64,000 bases of DNA from Flammeovirgaceae bacterium (GCA_016712035.1 JADJRT010000002.1:228183-292182), one strand, 5' to 3'. Positions 10,137 through 20,871 are shown, counted from the first letter of the stretch. Notes: generated from the letters alone by a model not told the origin. Numbers and translations are program-made.

Positions 10137-10266
10137 TGTATTGATCTTGGTTGATAGTCAAAAATACAAATTTGAAAGAAGATACAGCTATCTTAAAAGT
10201 ATGCCACGTAGTCCGAGAATTTCAACCAACCAAAATTCTGCTAACTTTACGTCCTTAATTTTCACT

Positions 10267-10836
10267 ATGAATTTCAAAGAAATATTTTCAGTCTCCCTTA
10301 TTCTCTTCTCCGTGATCGATATCATCGGCTCGGTACCCTTCATCATTCAGATAAAAAAGAGAGAGGGAAGAATCCATGCAGAAAAAGCTACAATTATCTC
10401 GGCCGTACTAATGGTCGTGTTTCTGTACCTTGGCCAATCCATCCTTAATCTTTTTGGTTTGGATGTAGCCTCTTTTGCAGTAGCCGGAGCCATCGTTATT
10501 TTTATTGTAGCCATGGAAATGCTTTTAGGTATAACCCTGATCAAAGACGATCCAGATGTAAAAGGCACGGGGTCCATTGTTCCCTTAGCGTTTCCGTTAA
10601 TAGCGGGTGCCGGTACACTTACTACCATTCTTTCGCTGCGGGCTGTTTATGAAGTGCAAAATGTACTGATAGGCATTTTGGTAAACCTCATCTTTGTTTA
10701 CCTCGTTCTTCGATCGGTTTCGTGGCTTGAACGAGTAATTGGTAAAACTGGCTTTGCTATCTTGCGAAGAATCTTTGGCGTAATCCTACTTGCCATCGCG
10801 GTGAAAATTTTAAAAACAAATTTATTTCCGTTATGA
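10267..10836 (+). CDS. MarC family integral membrane protein
   Basis: Protein of 189 aa with about six membrane helices. The N-terminal FSVSLILFSVIDIIGSVPFIIQI, with D and P in the first helix, and PLAFPLIAGAGTLTTIL in the second half are the conserved MarC (UPF0056) motifs. MarC-family function is unknown; an early link to multiple antibiotic resistance was not upheld. I chose the ATG at 10267 because an upstream in-frame extension to 10141 lacks family similarity and overlaps the promoter region of the divergent lipocalin-like gene. The stop overlaps the rnhA ATG (ATGA at 10833-10836), so marC and rnhA are probably co-translated. Confidence 0.85.
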   Translation: MNFKEIFSVSLILFSVIDIIGSVPFIIQIKKREGRIHAEKATIISAVLMVVFLYLGQSILNLFGLDVASFAVAGAIVIFIVAMEMLLGITLIKDDPDVKGTGSIVPLAFPLIAGAGTLTTILSLRAVYEVQNVLIGILVNLIFVYLVLRSVSWLERVIGKTGFAILRRIFGVILLAIAVKILKTNLFPL

Positions 10837-11290
10837 TTCGGATTTACACCGATGGTGCTGCGCAAGGAAACCCCGGGCCTGGTGGGTATGGTACCATTCT
10901 TAAATTCAATCAGCACACGAAAGAACTTGCCGATGGTTTTCGGTTAACTACCAATAACCGTATGGAATTGTTAGCGGTGATTGCCGGACTGGAAGCCATT
11001 AAAAGTTTAGGGATTCCTGTTACCATTTATTCCGATTCAAAATATGTGGTAGATGCCGTAGAGAAAGGGTGGATCTGGGGTTGGCAAAAAAAGGAGTTTG
11101 CAAAAAAGCAAATGACGATTTATGGCAACGCTACATTCCATTACATCATAAATACAAACCAAAATTTGTATGGATTAAGGGCCATGCGGGCCATCCGGAA
11201 AATGAACGCTGCGACCAACTGGCTGTAAGCGCAGCCCTCGATGGCGATTTAGGAATTGATACGTGGTACGAAAACAATCGCACAGAATAG
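10833..11290 (+). CDS. rnhA: Ribonuclease HI, frameshifted
   Basis: RNase HI degrades the RNA strand of RNA-DNA hybrids. All four acidic catalytic residues are present: D in IYTDGAAQGNPG, E in NNRMELLAVI, D in YSDSKYV and D in ERCDQLAV. The basic protrusion region WGWQKKEF is visible too. An indel in the A-rich stretch at about 11085-11115 breaks the gene into 10833-about 11110 and about 11100-11290. The second frame restores the YKPKFVWIKGHAGHPENERCDQLA block. About 152 aa when joined. It starts inside the marC stop. Confidence 0.88.
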
Positions 11291-11344
11291 CCATTAGTGT
11301 GATTAAATCGAAACCTGTATATTTATTCTTTAAAGCTTATTGAT

Positions 11345-12255
11345 TTGTCTACCGAACCCGTAGCTATTCATTTCTCTTCTGCCAGCCTTAATGCGCTTAA
11401 CATTTGTTTAGCCATTATCATGTTCGGTGTCGCGCTAGACATCAAGTGGACTCACTTTGCAGGACTAGCTAAACAGAAAAAGGTAGTCGCCACCGGATTG
11501 TTCTCACAATTTGTTCTACTTCCACTCCTTACAGTATTGCTAATTGCCTTCTTACCCATTAGTAAGGGAATTGCATTAGGCATGTTACTAGTTGCTTGCT
11601 GCCCAGGTGGCAATGTTTCTAATTTTTTCACACAGCTTGCGCGGGGCATGTCGCTTTATCGGTTACATTAACCGCCTTTTCGTCTTTGTTGGCTTTCGTA
11701 ATTACACCTATCAGTTTTTTTCTTTGGGCTTCGTTATTGCCTTCCCTTTCGGCCGAAATCCGAACCTTCGAAATTGATTTCACATCCCTTGCAATCAATA
11801 TGGTTTCTATTCTTCTGGTTCCCTTGATATTGGGAATGTTGGTAGCAGCCCGGTTCGCAGCCATTGCAAAAAAGATTGCCGGCCCTATTCGTATTCTCTC
11901 TATGTTGATGTTAACAGGATTTATTGTAGTGGCTGTTCTCAACAATCAGGAGGGATTTGCCGCTAACCTGGGCGAAGTATTTTGGATTGTTCTTCTTCAT
12001 AACGGATCCGTTCTGATAGCTGCCTATTTTTTCAGTGCCACACTTAAGAATGATGAGGCCGTAAACCGCACGGTAGCCATCGAAACGGGTATCCAAAATT
12101 CAGGCTTGGGGCTAATCCTTATTTTTAATTTCTTTGATGGCAATACAGCGATGGCCGTTGTAGCTGCCTGGTGGGGTGTTTGGCATTTGATATCCGGTTT
12201 TGCTTTTGCCGCTTTTGTTCGAAGCAGAATTACCCGCCAAACAGTTCAATCTTGA
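11345..12255 (+). CDS. Bile acid:sodium symporter (BASS) family transporter, frameshifted
   Basis: About 303 aa, some nine to ten hydrophobic helices, of the BASS/SBF superfamily of sodium-coupled organic-anion carriers. Motifs visible are NICLAIIMFGVALDI near the N-terminus, LLVACCPGGNVSNFFT (the conserved C-P-G-G-x-x-S-N sodium-site motif) and AIETGIQNSGLGLIL (E-x-G-x-Q-N-x-x-L). One base appears missing at about 11649; restoring it gives an N-V-A-L-S-V-T-L-T-A-F-S-S-L-L-A continuation and joins 11345-11650 to 11650-12255. TTG start at 11345. The natural substrate in Bacteroidota is not known. The next gene starts 10 bases downstream. Confidence 0.85.
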
Positions 12256-12265
12256 TTGTAAGAAC

Positions 12266-13323
12266 GTGATTCAAAAAATTATTTATCATGTATTAAAAAA
12301 TTACTGTCGCTTTGCCTTGCGGTTTTACTTCAGGCAATGGCAAATTCATAAATATGCACCCATAGCCGATGGACCTGTAATCTTTGTGGCGAATCACCAA
12401 AACGCTTTTTTAGATGCCATCCTCATGATTTGCAGTTCGCATCGAAAACCGTGGGCGCTAACACGCTCAGGCGTTTTTGAGAAACCCTTGGTGCGCAAAT
12501 TCTTAACGACAATCCACATGCTGCCTGTCTATCGCTTTCGCGATGGCTTTAGTACGCTTCGAAAAAATGACGAGATGATTGAAACCTGCGCAAATCTTTT
12601 GCATACAGGGAAATGCCTTTTGGTTTTTGGTGAAGGTAACCACAATGATCAATGGTCCTTACGGTCGCTTCAGAAAGGATTTGCCCGCATTGCCCTGGCC
12701 GCAGAAGAGAAAAATAATTGGCAGCTAGGAGTAAAGATTGTTCCCGTTGGTTTGCAATATGATTCGCACGAAAAGTTTCGCTCACGTGTACTGGTAAGTT
12801 TTGGAGCTCCTTTACTAGTAAATCAAATTGCCAACCCCTCCAAAACATTACTGGAAAACATAGATAGCCTTATTAAGACAACAGCCGATTCCTTTGACCC
12901 CTTGATTCTGCATATCAATCCCGATCAGTATGAAAAGCGGTTAGCTTATTTTCAGGCAAACCGGGAAATAAAAAAGATCTGCTAGAGCAGCTAAAGTCCG
13001 ATCAAAAGGTGGTCGATCAGGCAAACCCGGAAATAGAAGTTATAGCTAAACCTTCCGGCAAGAACATAAAATGGTTAAACCCGATTTACCTTTATCAATA
13101 TGTAAATCACATATTCCCCACACTTATTGTTCGTTGGATACTACGAACGAAGGTTAAGGATCCCCAATTTATTGGTTCATTGAAATTTGCCTCAGGATTA
13201 GTGCTAATCCCATTTTTCTACACCGTTCAAACCTGTATCTGTTTTTTACTCTCAGGGTCAGCTGCTATTTCAACTCTTTACTTTATCTCGCTTCCCCTTA
13301 GTATTGCACTAAGAAGATCTTAA
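12266..13323 (+). CDS. 1-acylglycerol-3-phosphate acyltransferase-like (PlsC domain), frameshifted
   Basis: Glycerophospholipid acyltransferase-like protein, about 350 aa. The acceptor motif is NHQNAFLDAIL (N-H-x4-D variant). Later blocks are MLPVYRFRDG and VFGEGNHNDQWSL, where the usual F-P-E-G-T is F-G-E-G-N. A C-terminal hydrophobic section (IPFFYTVQTCICFLLSGSAA) could be membrane-associated. The frame breaks in the A-run at about 12975; reading on gives KKDLLEQLKSDQKVV, joining 12266-12985 to 12985-13323. GTG start at 12266, 10 bases after the BASS gene. The altered FPEGT motif suggests a divergent member. It converges with the saccharopine-dehydrogenase-like gene and their stops overlap. 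Confidence 0.75.
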
Positions 13324-14657
13324 AATTCCTCTTCGTTTAACCGAATACCAAATTCTTGCAGTTCTTCCAGTACCGGATCATAAATTTCTTTCAGTACCGG
13401 TATAACCACACCTCGGGCTTTAATTTTTCCCTCTAGTAAAAGTCTGGTCACAATCGCTAATGGAAGTCCCACAGTTTTTGCCATCGCTGTATTTATTTCA
13501 TTTTCTCCCGTGGCGATCAGGTGAGCTTGGATTTCCTTTTGCACATCATCCTTTAAAAAGCGAAAGCGATGCCACATCACAATTAAATCTTTATCACCCT
13601 GTTTAAGTTTCCATCTTTTATTCAGAATATGCTCCAGTACCTGAGCTGGTGTACCTTTTGGTAATCCTACTAACTCATCCGAAAAGAAACCACTCCATCG
13701 TAGCTTGTTTATCTCCTCCCCGGTAAGGGACAGATTAAAAACCTTGCAGATTTTTTCCTCTATTGAATTTGATGGGTGATAGGCAAGAAAAGAATTTAAA
13801 AAGTCTCGGTGTGTCATAAGGCCTACTCCCTCCATCGAATAACTATCATCGCAACAACCTACCTGCACCAATATATTCCACGCACTGCAAAATCCCTTAT
13901 TGCGCAAGGTGCCGCGCAGCATAGTTTTAATTCCCTGCAAGCCATACGTCTCTAAATACTTTAACGAATCGCGATTTGCATAGCCCTCGTAATCACCAAG
14001 GCCTGGAACAACTACCGGGGTTGTGCGCGTAAAAACTCTTTGATATGGAATGAATTTATACTGACCCTCTTGCAAATATTTAGCGGTGCCCTGGCCAGCC
14101 ATCACAACGTTGCGCGGGTTCCAGGTGAATTTGTAGCGCCATGGATTTTGCGGATCCGTGTCGGGCGCAATTAAGCCTCCGGTAAAAGATTCGAAAGAAG
14201 TAAGTATGCCCCCCTGATTTTTAATCTTATCGATCACCTGCATGCCACTCATATGATCGATACCCGGATCTAATCCACACTCATTTAGAAATAACAGATT
14301 CTTTTGTTTTGCCTGCTCATCGAACCCCTTCATTTCGTCCGACACATAGCTCGCTGTTAAAAAATGTTTCCCTTCTTCGAGGCAGATAGAAGCGGCACTA
14401 GGATGCAGGTGAGCCGGCAATAAAGAAACAACAAGTCTATGTGCCTGAATAATCCTTCGGCTTTCTTCCTTGCGTTCAATATTAAATTCTATGGCCTCGC
14501 CATTAGTAAATCCGGTAATGCGCTCCGTGGCCTGCGCCAACGAAATATCTCCTACGGTAATGGTCCATCCACGCGATCCTCCTTTCTGTAATAAGTAGGC
14601 TATTAATGTGGAGGAAGATCGGCCCGCACCAAGAATTAGTATATCTTTATGTACCAT
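13320..14657 (-). CDS. Saccharopine dehydrogenase family protein
   Basis: Protein of 445 aa with an N-terminal Rossmann fold: DILILGAGRSSSTLIAYLL gives the G-x-G-x-x-(S) dinucleotide loop at about residues 9-16, and an acidic D at the end of beta-2 (TVGDISLAQ). The middle matches the saccharopine dehydrogenase C-terminal domain, with LNECGLDPGIDHMSGMQVID and FTGGLIAPDTDPQNPWRYKFTW. This length and layout fit saccharopine reductase/dehydrogenase (glutamate-forming) of the lysine-degradation branch, with NAD(P) as cofactor. No partner lysine-ketoglutarate reductase is in the window. Single gene, intact. Confidence 0.85.
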   Translation of the reverse strand: MVHKDILILGAGRSSSTLIAYLLQKGGSRGWTITVGDISLAQATERITGFTNGEAIEFNIERKEESRRIIQAHRLVVSLLPAHLHPSAASICLEEGKHFLTASYVSDEMKGFDEQAKQKNLLFLNECGLDPGIDHMSGMQVIDKIKNQGGILTSFESFTGGLIAPDTDPQNPWRYKFTWNPRNVVMAGQGTAKYLQEGQYKFIPYQRVFTRTTPVVVPGLGDYEGYANRDSLKYLETYGLQGIKTMLRGTLRNKGFCSAWNILVQVGCCDDSYSMEGVGLMTHRDFLNSFLAYHPSNSIEEKICKVFNLSLTGEEINKLRWSGFFSDELVGLPKGTPAQVLEHILNKRWKLKQGDKDLIVMWHRFRFLKDDVQKEIQAHLIATGENEINTAMAKTVGLPLAIVTRLLLEGKIKARGVVIPVLKEIYDPVLEELQEFGIRLNEEEF

Positions 14658-14755
14658 AATTCGCTTAAGAAAGTATAAAATAAATGAATTAGCGAGATTA
14701 TTTCCGAACCTTGGGAAGGTTTATTACCTTTCTAATTCGAGAAACCACCTAGGGT

Positions 14756-15226
14756 ATGAAGGGATTTGAGATTTTTAAATCAATCGATGACCTTGACACA
14801 GAGTCAAAATATTTGATCCACAAAGCCAAGGAGGCCGCGCATCATGCCTATGCCCCCTATTCCAAATTCCATGTAGGGGCAGCACTGTTATTGGATGATG
14901 GTACGCTGGTAACCGGATCGAATCAGGAAAATGCATCGTACCCACTTTGCATGTGTGCCGAACGAGTGGCTTTGTATACGGCTGTATCGCAACATGCCGG
15001 AAAGAAGATTGTTAAAATGGCTATTGTTGCCCATAAAAAAAATCATAAAGAACTTACCGCGGCAGCTTCTTGTGGCGCTTGCCGACAAGTAATGGCTGAG
15101 TTTGAGGAAAGGCAGCATAAACCTTTTGAAATTGTAATGCATCATACAGATAACCAATGGATAAGATGTGCTTCAGCTGCTTCCTTACTCCCTTTCGTAT
15201 TCACCAAAGAAAGCCTGAATGACTAA
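14756..15226 (+). CDS. cdd: Cytidine deaminase
   Basis: Zinc-dependent cytidine/deoxycytidine deaminase of pyrimidine salvage, 156 aa. The active site is complete: C67-A-E69 in PLCMCAERVALYTA, and the two further zinc cysteines C106 and C109 in ASCGACRQVMAEF. The N-terminal YAPYSKFHVGAALLLDDG block binds the nucleoside. The length fits the homotetrameric class. It stands 98 bases upstream of the divergent saccharopine dehydrogenase start and 40 bases before the SiaC-like gene. Confidence 0.95.
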   Translation: MKGFEIFKSIDDLDTESKYLIHKAKEAAHHAYAPYSKFHVGAALLLDDGTLVTGSNQENASYPLCMCAERVALYTAVSQHAGKKIVKMAIVAHKKNHKELTAAASCGACRQVMAEFEERQHKPFEIVMHHTDNQWIRCASAASLLPFVFTKESLND

Positions 15227-15266
15227 TTTCTACATTCGAAATATTTTTTAAACTAAACTAATTTCC

Positions 15267-15629
15267 GTGCAACCACTTCAACTACCTGCTACCGATTTAA
15301 CACCTGCCATTCACTTTGATAAGGAAAAAGAAATCTTTCTAATAGAAGGAAGATCCGTGGCGGATAACCCCGAACCCACGTTTGAACAAGCCTTGAACTG
15401 GTTACAAGAGTACAGTAAATCACCGAATAGCACTACCAAATTTTGTCTCAAATTTGAATATTACAATCCGGCTACGGCCCGTTTACTACTCAATCTTTTT
15501 AAGGTGCTGGAAAATATGAAAGGCGCTAAAATTATTTGGCAATTTCTGGAAGATGATGAAGACATGGAGGAGTCTGGACAGGAACTTGCTGAACTGGTAA
15601 CCATTCCGTTTGATTTTCAACCGTACTAG
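15267..15629 (+). CDS. SiaC-like regulatory phosphoprotein (DUF1987)
   Basis: Protein of 120 aa matching DUF1987 along its whole length: IHFDKEKEIFLIEGRSVADNPEPTF, then a W-L-x-E-Y-x-K-S-P block, KFCLKFEYYNPATARLLLNLF and WQFLEDDEDMEESGQELAEL. In Pseudomonas, SiaC is an anti-anti-sigma-like protein controlled by phosphorylation of a Thr in the segment equivalent to residues 66-70 here (YYNPAT; usually Y-x-N-T-S-S). SiaC partners (kinase SiaB, phosphatase SiaA, cyclase SiaD) are not seen in this window. Its direct neighbour is the TerB-ABC fusion 41 bases downstream on the same strand. Confidence 0.8.
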   Translation: MQPLQLPATDLTPAIHFDKEKEIFLIEGRSVADNPEPTFEQALNWLQEYSKSPNSTTKFCLKFEYYNPATARLLLNLFKVLENMKGAKIIWQFLEDDEDMEESGQELAELVTIPFDFQPY

Positions 15630-15670
15630 CCTAAATTGTTGGATAGCTTTCATCCCGAATCTAACAATCC

Positions 15671-18600
15671 ATGAGTGAAGAAATTCTAAAAGCACTAACG
15701 CAACTCCTGGCCATAGTTACCAAACAAGATGGTGGTGTTTCGGACAACGAACGCCAATTTGTTATTAATTTCTTCCAGCAAGAACTAGAGAAATCGGCTG
15801 TAGCCGAATATCTGAAACTTTATGATACTATCTCTGGCTATAATTTACAAAGGGTTGAGCATGAAGATGACACAAGCAACAAACTAACATCGGTAAAAGA
15901 TTCAATTAAAACGCTCGCCATCTGTAAAAAGATAAACAAAACCCTCACCCAAAAACAGAAGGTGGTTGTCTTGATTAAGATTTTGGAGTTGGTAGGGTCT
16001 GACAAAAACTTTACACCCCAACGCATGGAGATTGTGAATACCGTATCCACGGTGTTCAATATAGAACAAGGCGAATATAAGTTGATTGAAAGTTTTGTTT
16101 TAGCCGACCAGATAAGCAAAATAAATTATCCGGACATCCTTATTGCCGATGACGCTCCGGGAGCCCTTGCTTCCCTCCAAAAACATATTCATGCACATGT
16201 CGAAGGCCATTTGGTTTTTATGCGGGTGAGTAGTGTAGGAATGTATTTTGTAAAATACCTGGGTGAAGGCACCAACAATCTAAATGGTTTCATTATGAAA
16301 CCTCACCGGGTGTATCTGTTTTCGCATGGTAGTACTGTTAAAACACCGGATGGTGGCGCACTTTATTATAGTGACCTGATTGCTGATTTTAATGAAGAGA
16401 TTCAAACTACCAAACTATCTTTTATCGCTTCGATTGATGAATTCCGATTTGATAATGGTGTGGTGGGAATTCGCGATGTAAAAATTGCGGAAGGTCCTGG
16501 AAAACTAATTGGCATAATGGGTTCAAGCGGTGCCGGTAAAACCACGCTTCTCAATATTATGGCCGGGCTTGAAAAGCCTGGAAAAGGAAAAGTTAAAATC
16601 AACGGATTTGATGTTCATAAGGACAAGGCGAGCCTGGAGGGCGTGATTGGCTATGTATCGCAAGATGACCTGCTTATTGAAGAACTTACGGTTTATCAAA
16701 ATCTATACTATAATGCCAGGCTTTGTTTGGCACACTTAACTGAAATCGAAATAGACTTTCGCGTATTGAAAGTATTGGAAGATCTTGGTTTAGAACAACG
16801 TAAAGATTTGAAGGTAGGTAGTGTGTTGGACAAAACAATTAGTGGTGGCCAACGCAAGCGTTTAAACATTGCGCTGGAACTTATCAGGCAGCCAGCTATT
16901 CTTTTTCTTGACGAACCTACTTCGGGATTGTCTTCCCGAGATTCAGAAAATGTTATCGATTTATTGAAAGAACTATCCTTAAAAGGTAAACTCATTTTTT
17001 TAGTCATTCACCAGCCCTCGTCTGATATCTATAAGATGTTTGACAAAATGATTTTGATGGACACGGGCGGCTATCCTATTTACTATGGAAATCCAGTGGC
17101 CGCAGTAACCTTATTTTAAGAAAGCAACCAATCAGGTTGACAGTAGCCGAGGGCAATGCGAAGTATGTGGCAATGTTAATCCCGAACAAATTTTTAATAT
17201 CATTGAAGCCAAAGTAGTAGATGAGTATGGTCAACCTACCTTTAAGCGTAAGGTAACTCCTACACAATGGCATGAAATGTATCGGAGTGGTTTTAAAGCC
17301 AGTCGCATCGAAGATGAAAAAGAAGTGCCACCAAGAAGCTTGCATATTCCTTCGCGGCTGGTGCAGACTCTTATTTTTACATCCCGCGATTTTCTGGCTA
17401 AAATCAGCAATAAACCCTACCTGCTTATCAACATGCTCGAAGCTCCGGTATTAGCGTTTTTGCTGGCATTTATTATTCGCTATAAGAGTGCCCCTGATGG
17501 CAGCGCCTATATATTCCGCTACAACGAAAACCTGCCCGCCTTCCTTTTGATGTCAATCATTGTGGCTTTATTTATGGGGCTTACCGTAAGTGCTGAGGAG
17601 ATTATTAGGGATCGAAGAATATTAAAGCGCGAATCTTTTCTCAATCTGAGCTGGAATAGTTACCTACTCTCAAAAGTAAGTATTCTTTTTTTACTATCAG
17701 CCATTCAAACATTTACTTTCATTGCGGTCGGTAATCTGATTTTAGAAATTCAGGGAATGACGTTGGCATTTTGGTTAGTACTCTTTACCACTTCTTGCTT
17801 TGCGAACGTAATTGGGCTTAATATTTCCTCGGCATTCAATTCGGCCGTAACAGTCTATGTTTTGATTCCTCTACTGCTCATTCCGCAAATGATTTTAAGT
17901 GGTGTGCTTTTTGATTTTGATAAACTCAATGACTTACTAGGTACAAAAGGAAAAGTTCCGGTGGTAGCGGATTTAATGACTTCTCGCTGGGCGTATGAAG
18001 CCATGGCCGTTTATCAATTTAAGAATAACGAATTTCAAAAACCGTACTTTGAGTATGAACGGGAAGAAGCGGATGCTGATTTCAAATCCGCCTACCTGGC
18101 AGACGAATTAAAAAAGAGAAATCAGTTTCTTCTTGATCAACTTAATTCCTCCAATGACTCTATTCAAAAACTCGTTCGAGTTAACAAGCAAATACTTTAT
18201 AAGGAATTAAAAAATGAAAAGTTCACGATTGGCTTGCCCCCCAATGATTTAAAAGAAGTATTCGTAAAAAATGGATATACAGAAAGAATTGGGAATGAGC
18301 TTGACCGTTATTTTGATGCCTACAAAAGCATTACCAAAAATCGTATAACCGTAATGCGGAATTAATTGAAAAGAAAATGGCGTTTTATGAAACGAATGGC
18401 TTCGATATCCAAAAAGAAAAATAGCTACTTTAATGAAAGCCTTTCGGATTTAGTAAGAAATATCAATACCAAAGAGCGGATTATGGAATACAAAGGCAAT
18501 CTTATTCAAATGATTAATCCGGTTTTCCAATCTCCAAAACCTCGCCATATTGTTGATTATAGAGCGTCCTTTTTCATAGCCGAAAAGAACTTAATAGGCA

Positions 18601-18737
18601 CTACAATAAGTACGTATTCATTTAACCTTTTGGTAATTTGGACATTAACCATCTTCTTTTACATAACCTTATACTTTGAATGGTTACGTAAGTTTGTGGG
18701 TCTTTTCAGCAATTTCAGCGTTTCTATTAAGAAATAA
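15671..18737 (+). CDS. TerB-like domain fused to ABCG-type ATPase and ABC-2 permease, frameshifted
   Basis: A single chain of about 1020 aa once indels are repaired. Residues 1-150 are an all-helical TerB/DjlA-like tellurite-resistance domain (KALTQLLAIVTKQDGGVSDNERQFV). The ATPase has Walker A GSSGAGKTT at about 284, signature ISGGQRKR at about 391 and Walker B ILFLDEPTSGL at about 412, followed by H-Q-P-S-S-D. This ABCG/White arrangement is followed by an ABC-2 permease of about six helices, a long charged extracellular insert (about 18010-18540) and a last membrane pair. Frameshifts lie near 17115 (reads on as AVTYFKKATNQVD), 18363 and 18420. Segment 17120-17277 encodes CEVCGNVNPEQ, a possible Cys pair. 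Substrate unknown. Confidence 0.82.
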
Positions 18738-18802
18738 GGTCTATCCCGGCTTTTGGTTGAGAATAGCGAATTCTTATTTTTGTATACACTCAAAATACTA
18801 CT

Positions 18803-19697
18803 ATGAGAATTTTTGTACTAGGGTTCTGGCTGCCCTGCTTGTAAGTTGTGGGTCTGGCAAAAAGCCGGATGAACAAGCCTTTCAACAAAGTCTGGATTCA
18901 GCAAAATTAGCTGGCGAAGGTGTAGACGAACAAGTTATCAATGCAATTTTAGAACAAATTCCAAGTCCGCTCGAAATTTCCGTGCTCCTGAAAGAGTCTG
19001 GCTCTAAGTATAACTCTGCCATGCTGAATTCTTCGGGTAACTTACCCAAATACAATAGCAATTATAAAAAAGCATTAAACCTGGGTATTTATGGTACCGA
19101 TCTTGGCTACACCAATATTTTCGGAAAGAATCAAGATGGAATTAAATACATCAGCTCTATCAAATCATTGGCCGATGAGTTTAATATTGGGCAGTTTTTT
19201 GATGTGGAAACAATTGGGCGGCTGCTACCAATAGCAGAAATCTTGATTCGTTGTTGCTGATCACTACCCTGAATTTCAATCATATTAACCATTACCTTCA
19301 ATCACAAAGTCGCGACAATCTAAGTGTGCTTTTACTTACCGGAGGCTGGTTAGAAGCTATGCAGATCACCTGCCAAACAGCCGCTACAAATCCAGGCAAC
19401 AAAGAACTTCAGGAAAAAATTGGTGAGCAAAAAATAATTCTTGAACAAATTCTTTTGCTTTTCTCGGTTTATCAAAATGACACCAACATGGTGGGCCTTG
19501 CTGCCGATCTGGAGCAATTAAAAGCAGCCTTTGATAAAATCAATATCAACTACACGTATAAAGAATCAACCATGGAGGTCGTTGATGGCGTTGCGATAAT
19601 TAAAGACAACAGTACCACCACCATTGATATTACTCCGCAAAATGTTGAGGAGATTAAAAATATAACAAACTCAATCCGAACTAAAATAATCAGTTAA
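18803..19697 (+). CDS. Putative lipoprotein, frameshifted
   Basis: From the ATG at 18803 the frame reads MRIFVL, shifts by one base, and continues LAALLVSCGSGKKPDE, a signal peptide with a lipobox-like L-V-S-C. The mature chain (LESGSKYNSAML..., YGTDLGYTNIFGKNQDG, RDNLSVLLLTGGWLEAMQITCQ) breaks again at about 19220, after which it reads NSRNLDSLLLITTLNFNHINHYL. About 297 aa in total, intermembrane-facing if lipidated. Family not recognised; the pattern resembles uncharacterised lipoproteins widespread in Cytophagales. It starts 66 bases after the ABC fusion and ends 20 bases before the next small secreted protein, so these may form one transcription unit. Confidence 0.6.
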
Positions 19698-19716
19698 TTC
19701 TGCTACGATTACATTT

Positions 19717-20145
19717 ATGAAAACCACACTATTCATATTGCTTTTAGTTAGTTCCCTCGCGATCAGTGCTAATGAACAGGCCGAGTCGCAATGCAATGCC
19801 GATAATCTGGCCAACGCTTGCATCCCGAAACTGGCTTCCGGATTTAATTTTCTGAAAAGCTACAAGGTTGACGGCTTAGCTAAAGAGAAAGTGGAATACA
19901 GCTATGTATTTACGAAAGGAACTCAATATATGATTAATGTATGTTCGAACGGATCATCTGCGGATGGCATTGTGGTAACCATTTTTGATAAAGAAAGAAA
20001 CAAAGTGGCCACCAGTAAAATCAACGGACAGTTTATTACTGCCATTGCTTACCCGTGCAACGCAACGGGCATCTATTATATACAATATACTTTTGATGAA
20101 CCCTCTGCACATTGTGGCGGCAGTGCCTTAGGATTTAAACGATAA
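19717..20145 (+). CDS. Small secreted protein, unknown
   Basis: Protein of 142 aa with a signal peptide (MKTTLFILLLVSSLAISAN). The mature part contains five cysteines, in ESQCNADNLANACIP, MINVCSNGSS, AYPCNATGIYY and SAHCGGSAL, suggesting disulfides in the periplasm or outside. The pattern YMINVCSNGSSADGIVVTIFD ... GIYYIQYTFD looks like a beta-sandwich pre-peptidase C-terminal (PPC)-type fold, but this is inference. It follows the lipoprotein gene closely and is closed by a clear terminator at 20164. Confidence 0.6.
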   Translation: MKTTLFILLLVSSLAISANEQAESQCNADNLANACIPKLASGFNFLKSYKVDGLAKEKVEYSYVFTKGTQYMINVCSNGSSADGIVVTIFDKERNKVATSKINGQFITAIAYPCNATGIYYIQYTFDEPSAHCGGSALGFKR

Positions 20146-20163
20146 CAAGACCTTTATTGAATT

Positions 20164-20197
20164 AACGGCTATTGGTTTCCGATAGCCGTTTTCATTT
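20164..20197 (+). terminator. Rho-independent terminator
   Basis: Perfect 9-bp stem: AACGGCTAT at 20164-20172 and ATAGCCGTT at 20182-20190, loop of 9 bases, followed by a T-rich tail (TTCATTTCT). It lies just after the small secreted protein gene and before the esterase start at 20213. Confidence 0.8.
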
Positions 20198-20212
20198 CTA
20201 GCATTTTCATCC

Positions 20213-20870
20213 ATGACTGAGCAAGAAGTTAGTTTTAAGTTTTCTGCACGGTACTATAAGGAGGGCGAACTAACAGCCAAAACAAAGAATATCTGGTTTG
20301 TTATTCATGGATACGGACAATTGGCTAAATATTTTCTTCCCAAATTCTCGGGCTTGGTCAACGATGAAACCTGTGTGATTGCACCGGAAGGGCCTGTCAC
20401 GCTTTTATCTGGATGATATAACCAGTCGAAGTCAATCCGGAAACAGCAAAGTGGGTGCGACCTGGATGACTCGCGAAAATCGTTTGGTTGACATTCAAAA
20501 CTACCTGGGCTATCTCAACTCAATCCTTAAAAAAGAAATCCCTGAGGGGTACAACGATAAGATAACGCTTTTTGACTTTTCACAAGGGGCCGCTACTGTT
20601 TCCCGTTGGGCACTAACAGATAGTATTCAATTTCATCGGCTAATACTATGGGCTGGTATTTTTCCGCCTGATATGGATTTTCAAAAAGGGCGGGTGCTCT
20701 TTCATGATAAAGAAGTAATTGAAGTATATGGCAACCGGGATCCCTTTCTTACCGAAGCGCGTATTAAAGAAATGGAACAGCTTAACGAAAAATTAAAACT
20801 CAACCCTCGTGTTATAACTTTTGACGGTGCCCATGAAATCCATTCTCAAACGCTCCTTCAGCTCAAATAG
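20213..20870 (+). CDS. Phospholipase/carboxylesterase family alpha/beta hydrolase, frameshifted
   Basis: Serine esterase of the carboxylesterase type-2 group, about 218 aa. Expected elements: NIWFVIHGYGQLAKYF (oxyanion H-G), the nucleophile elbow FDFSQGAATVSRW, YGNRDPFL (acid) and FDGAHEIHSQTL (His). One extra base at about 20398 splits the gene into 20213-20400 and 20400-20870; removing it reads GLSRFYLDDITSRSQSG. The elbow is D-F-S-Q-G where the family has G-F-S-Q-G (GAC for GGC), either a real change or a read error. Soluble, single gene, substrate unknown. It converges with the SirB1-like gene. Confidence 0.78.
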
Positions 20871-20871
20871 A

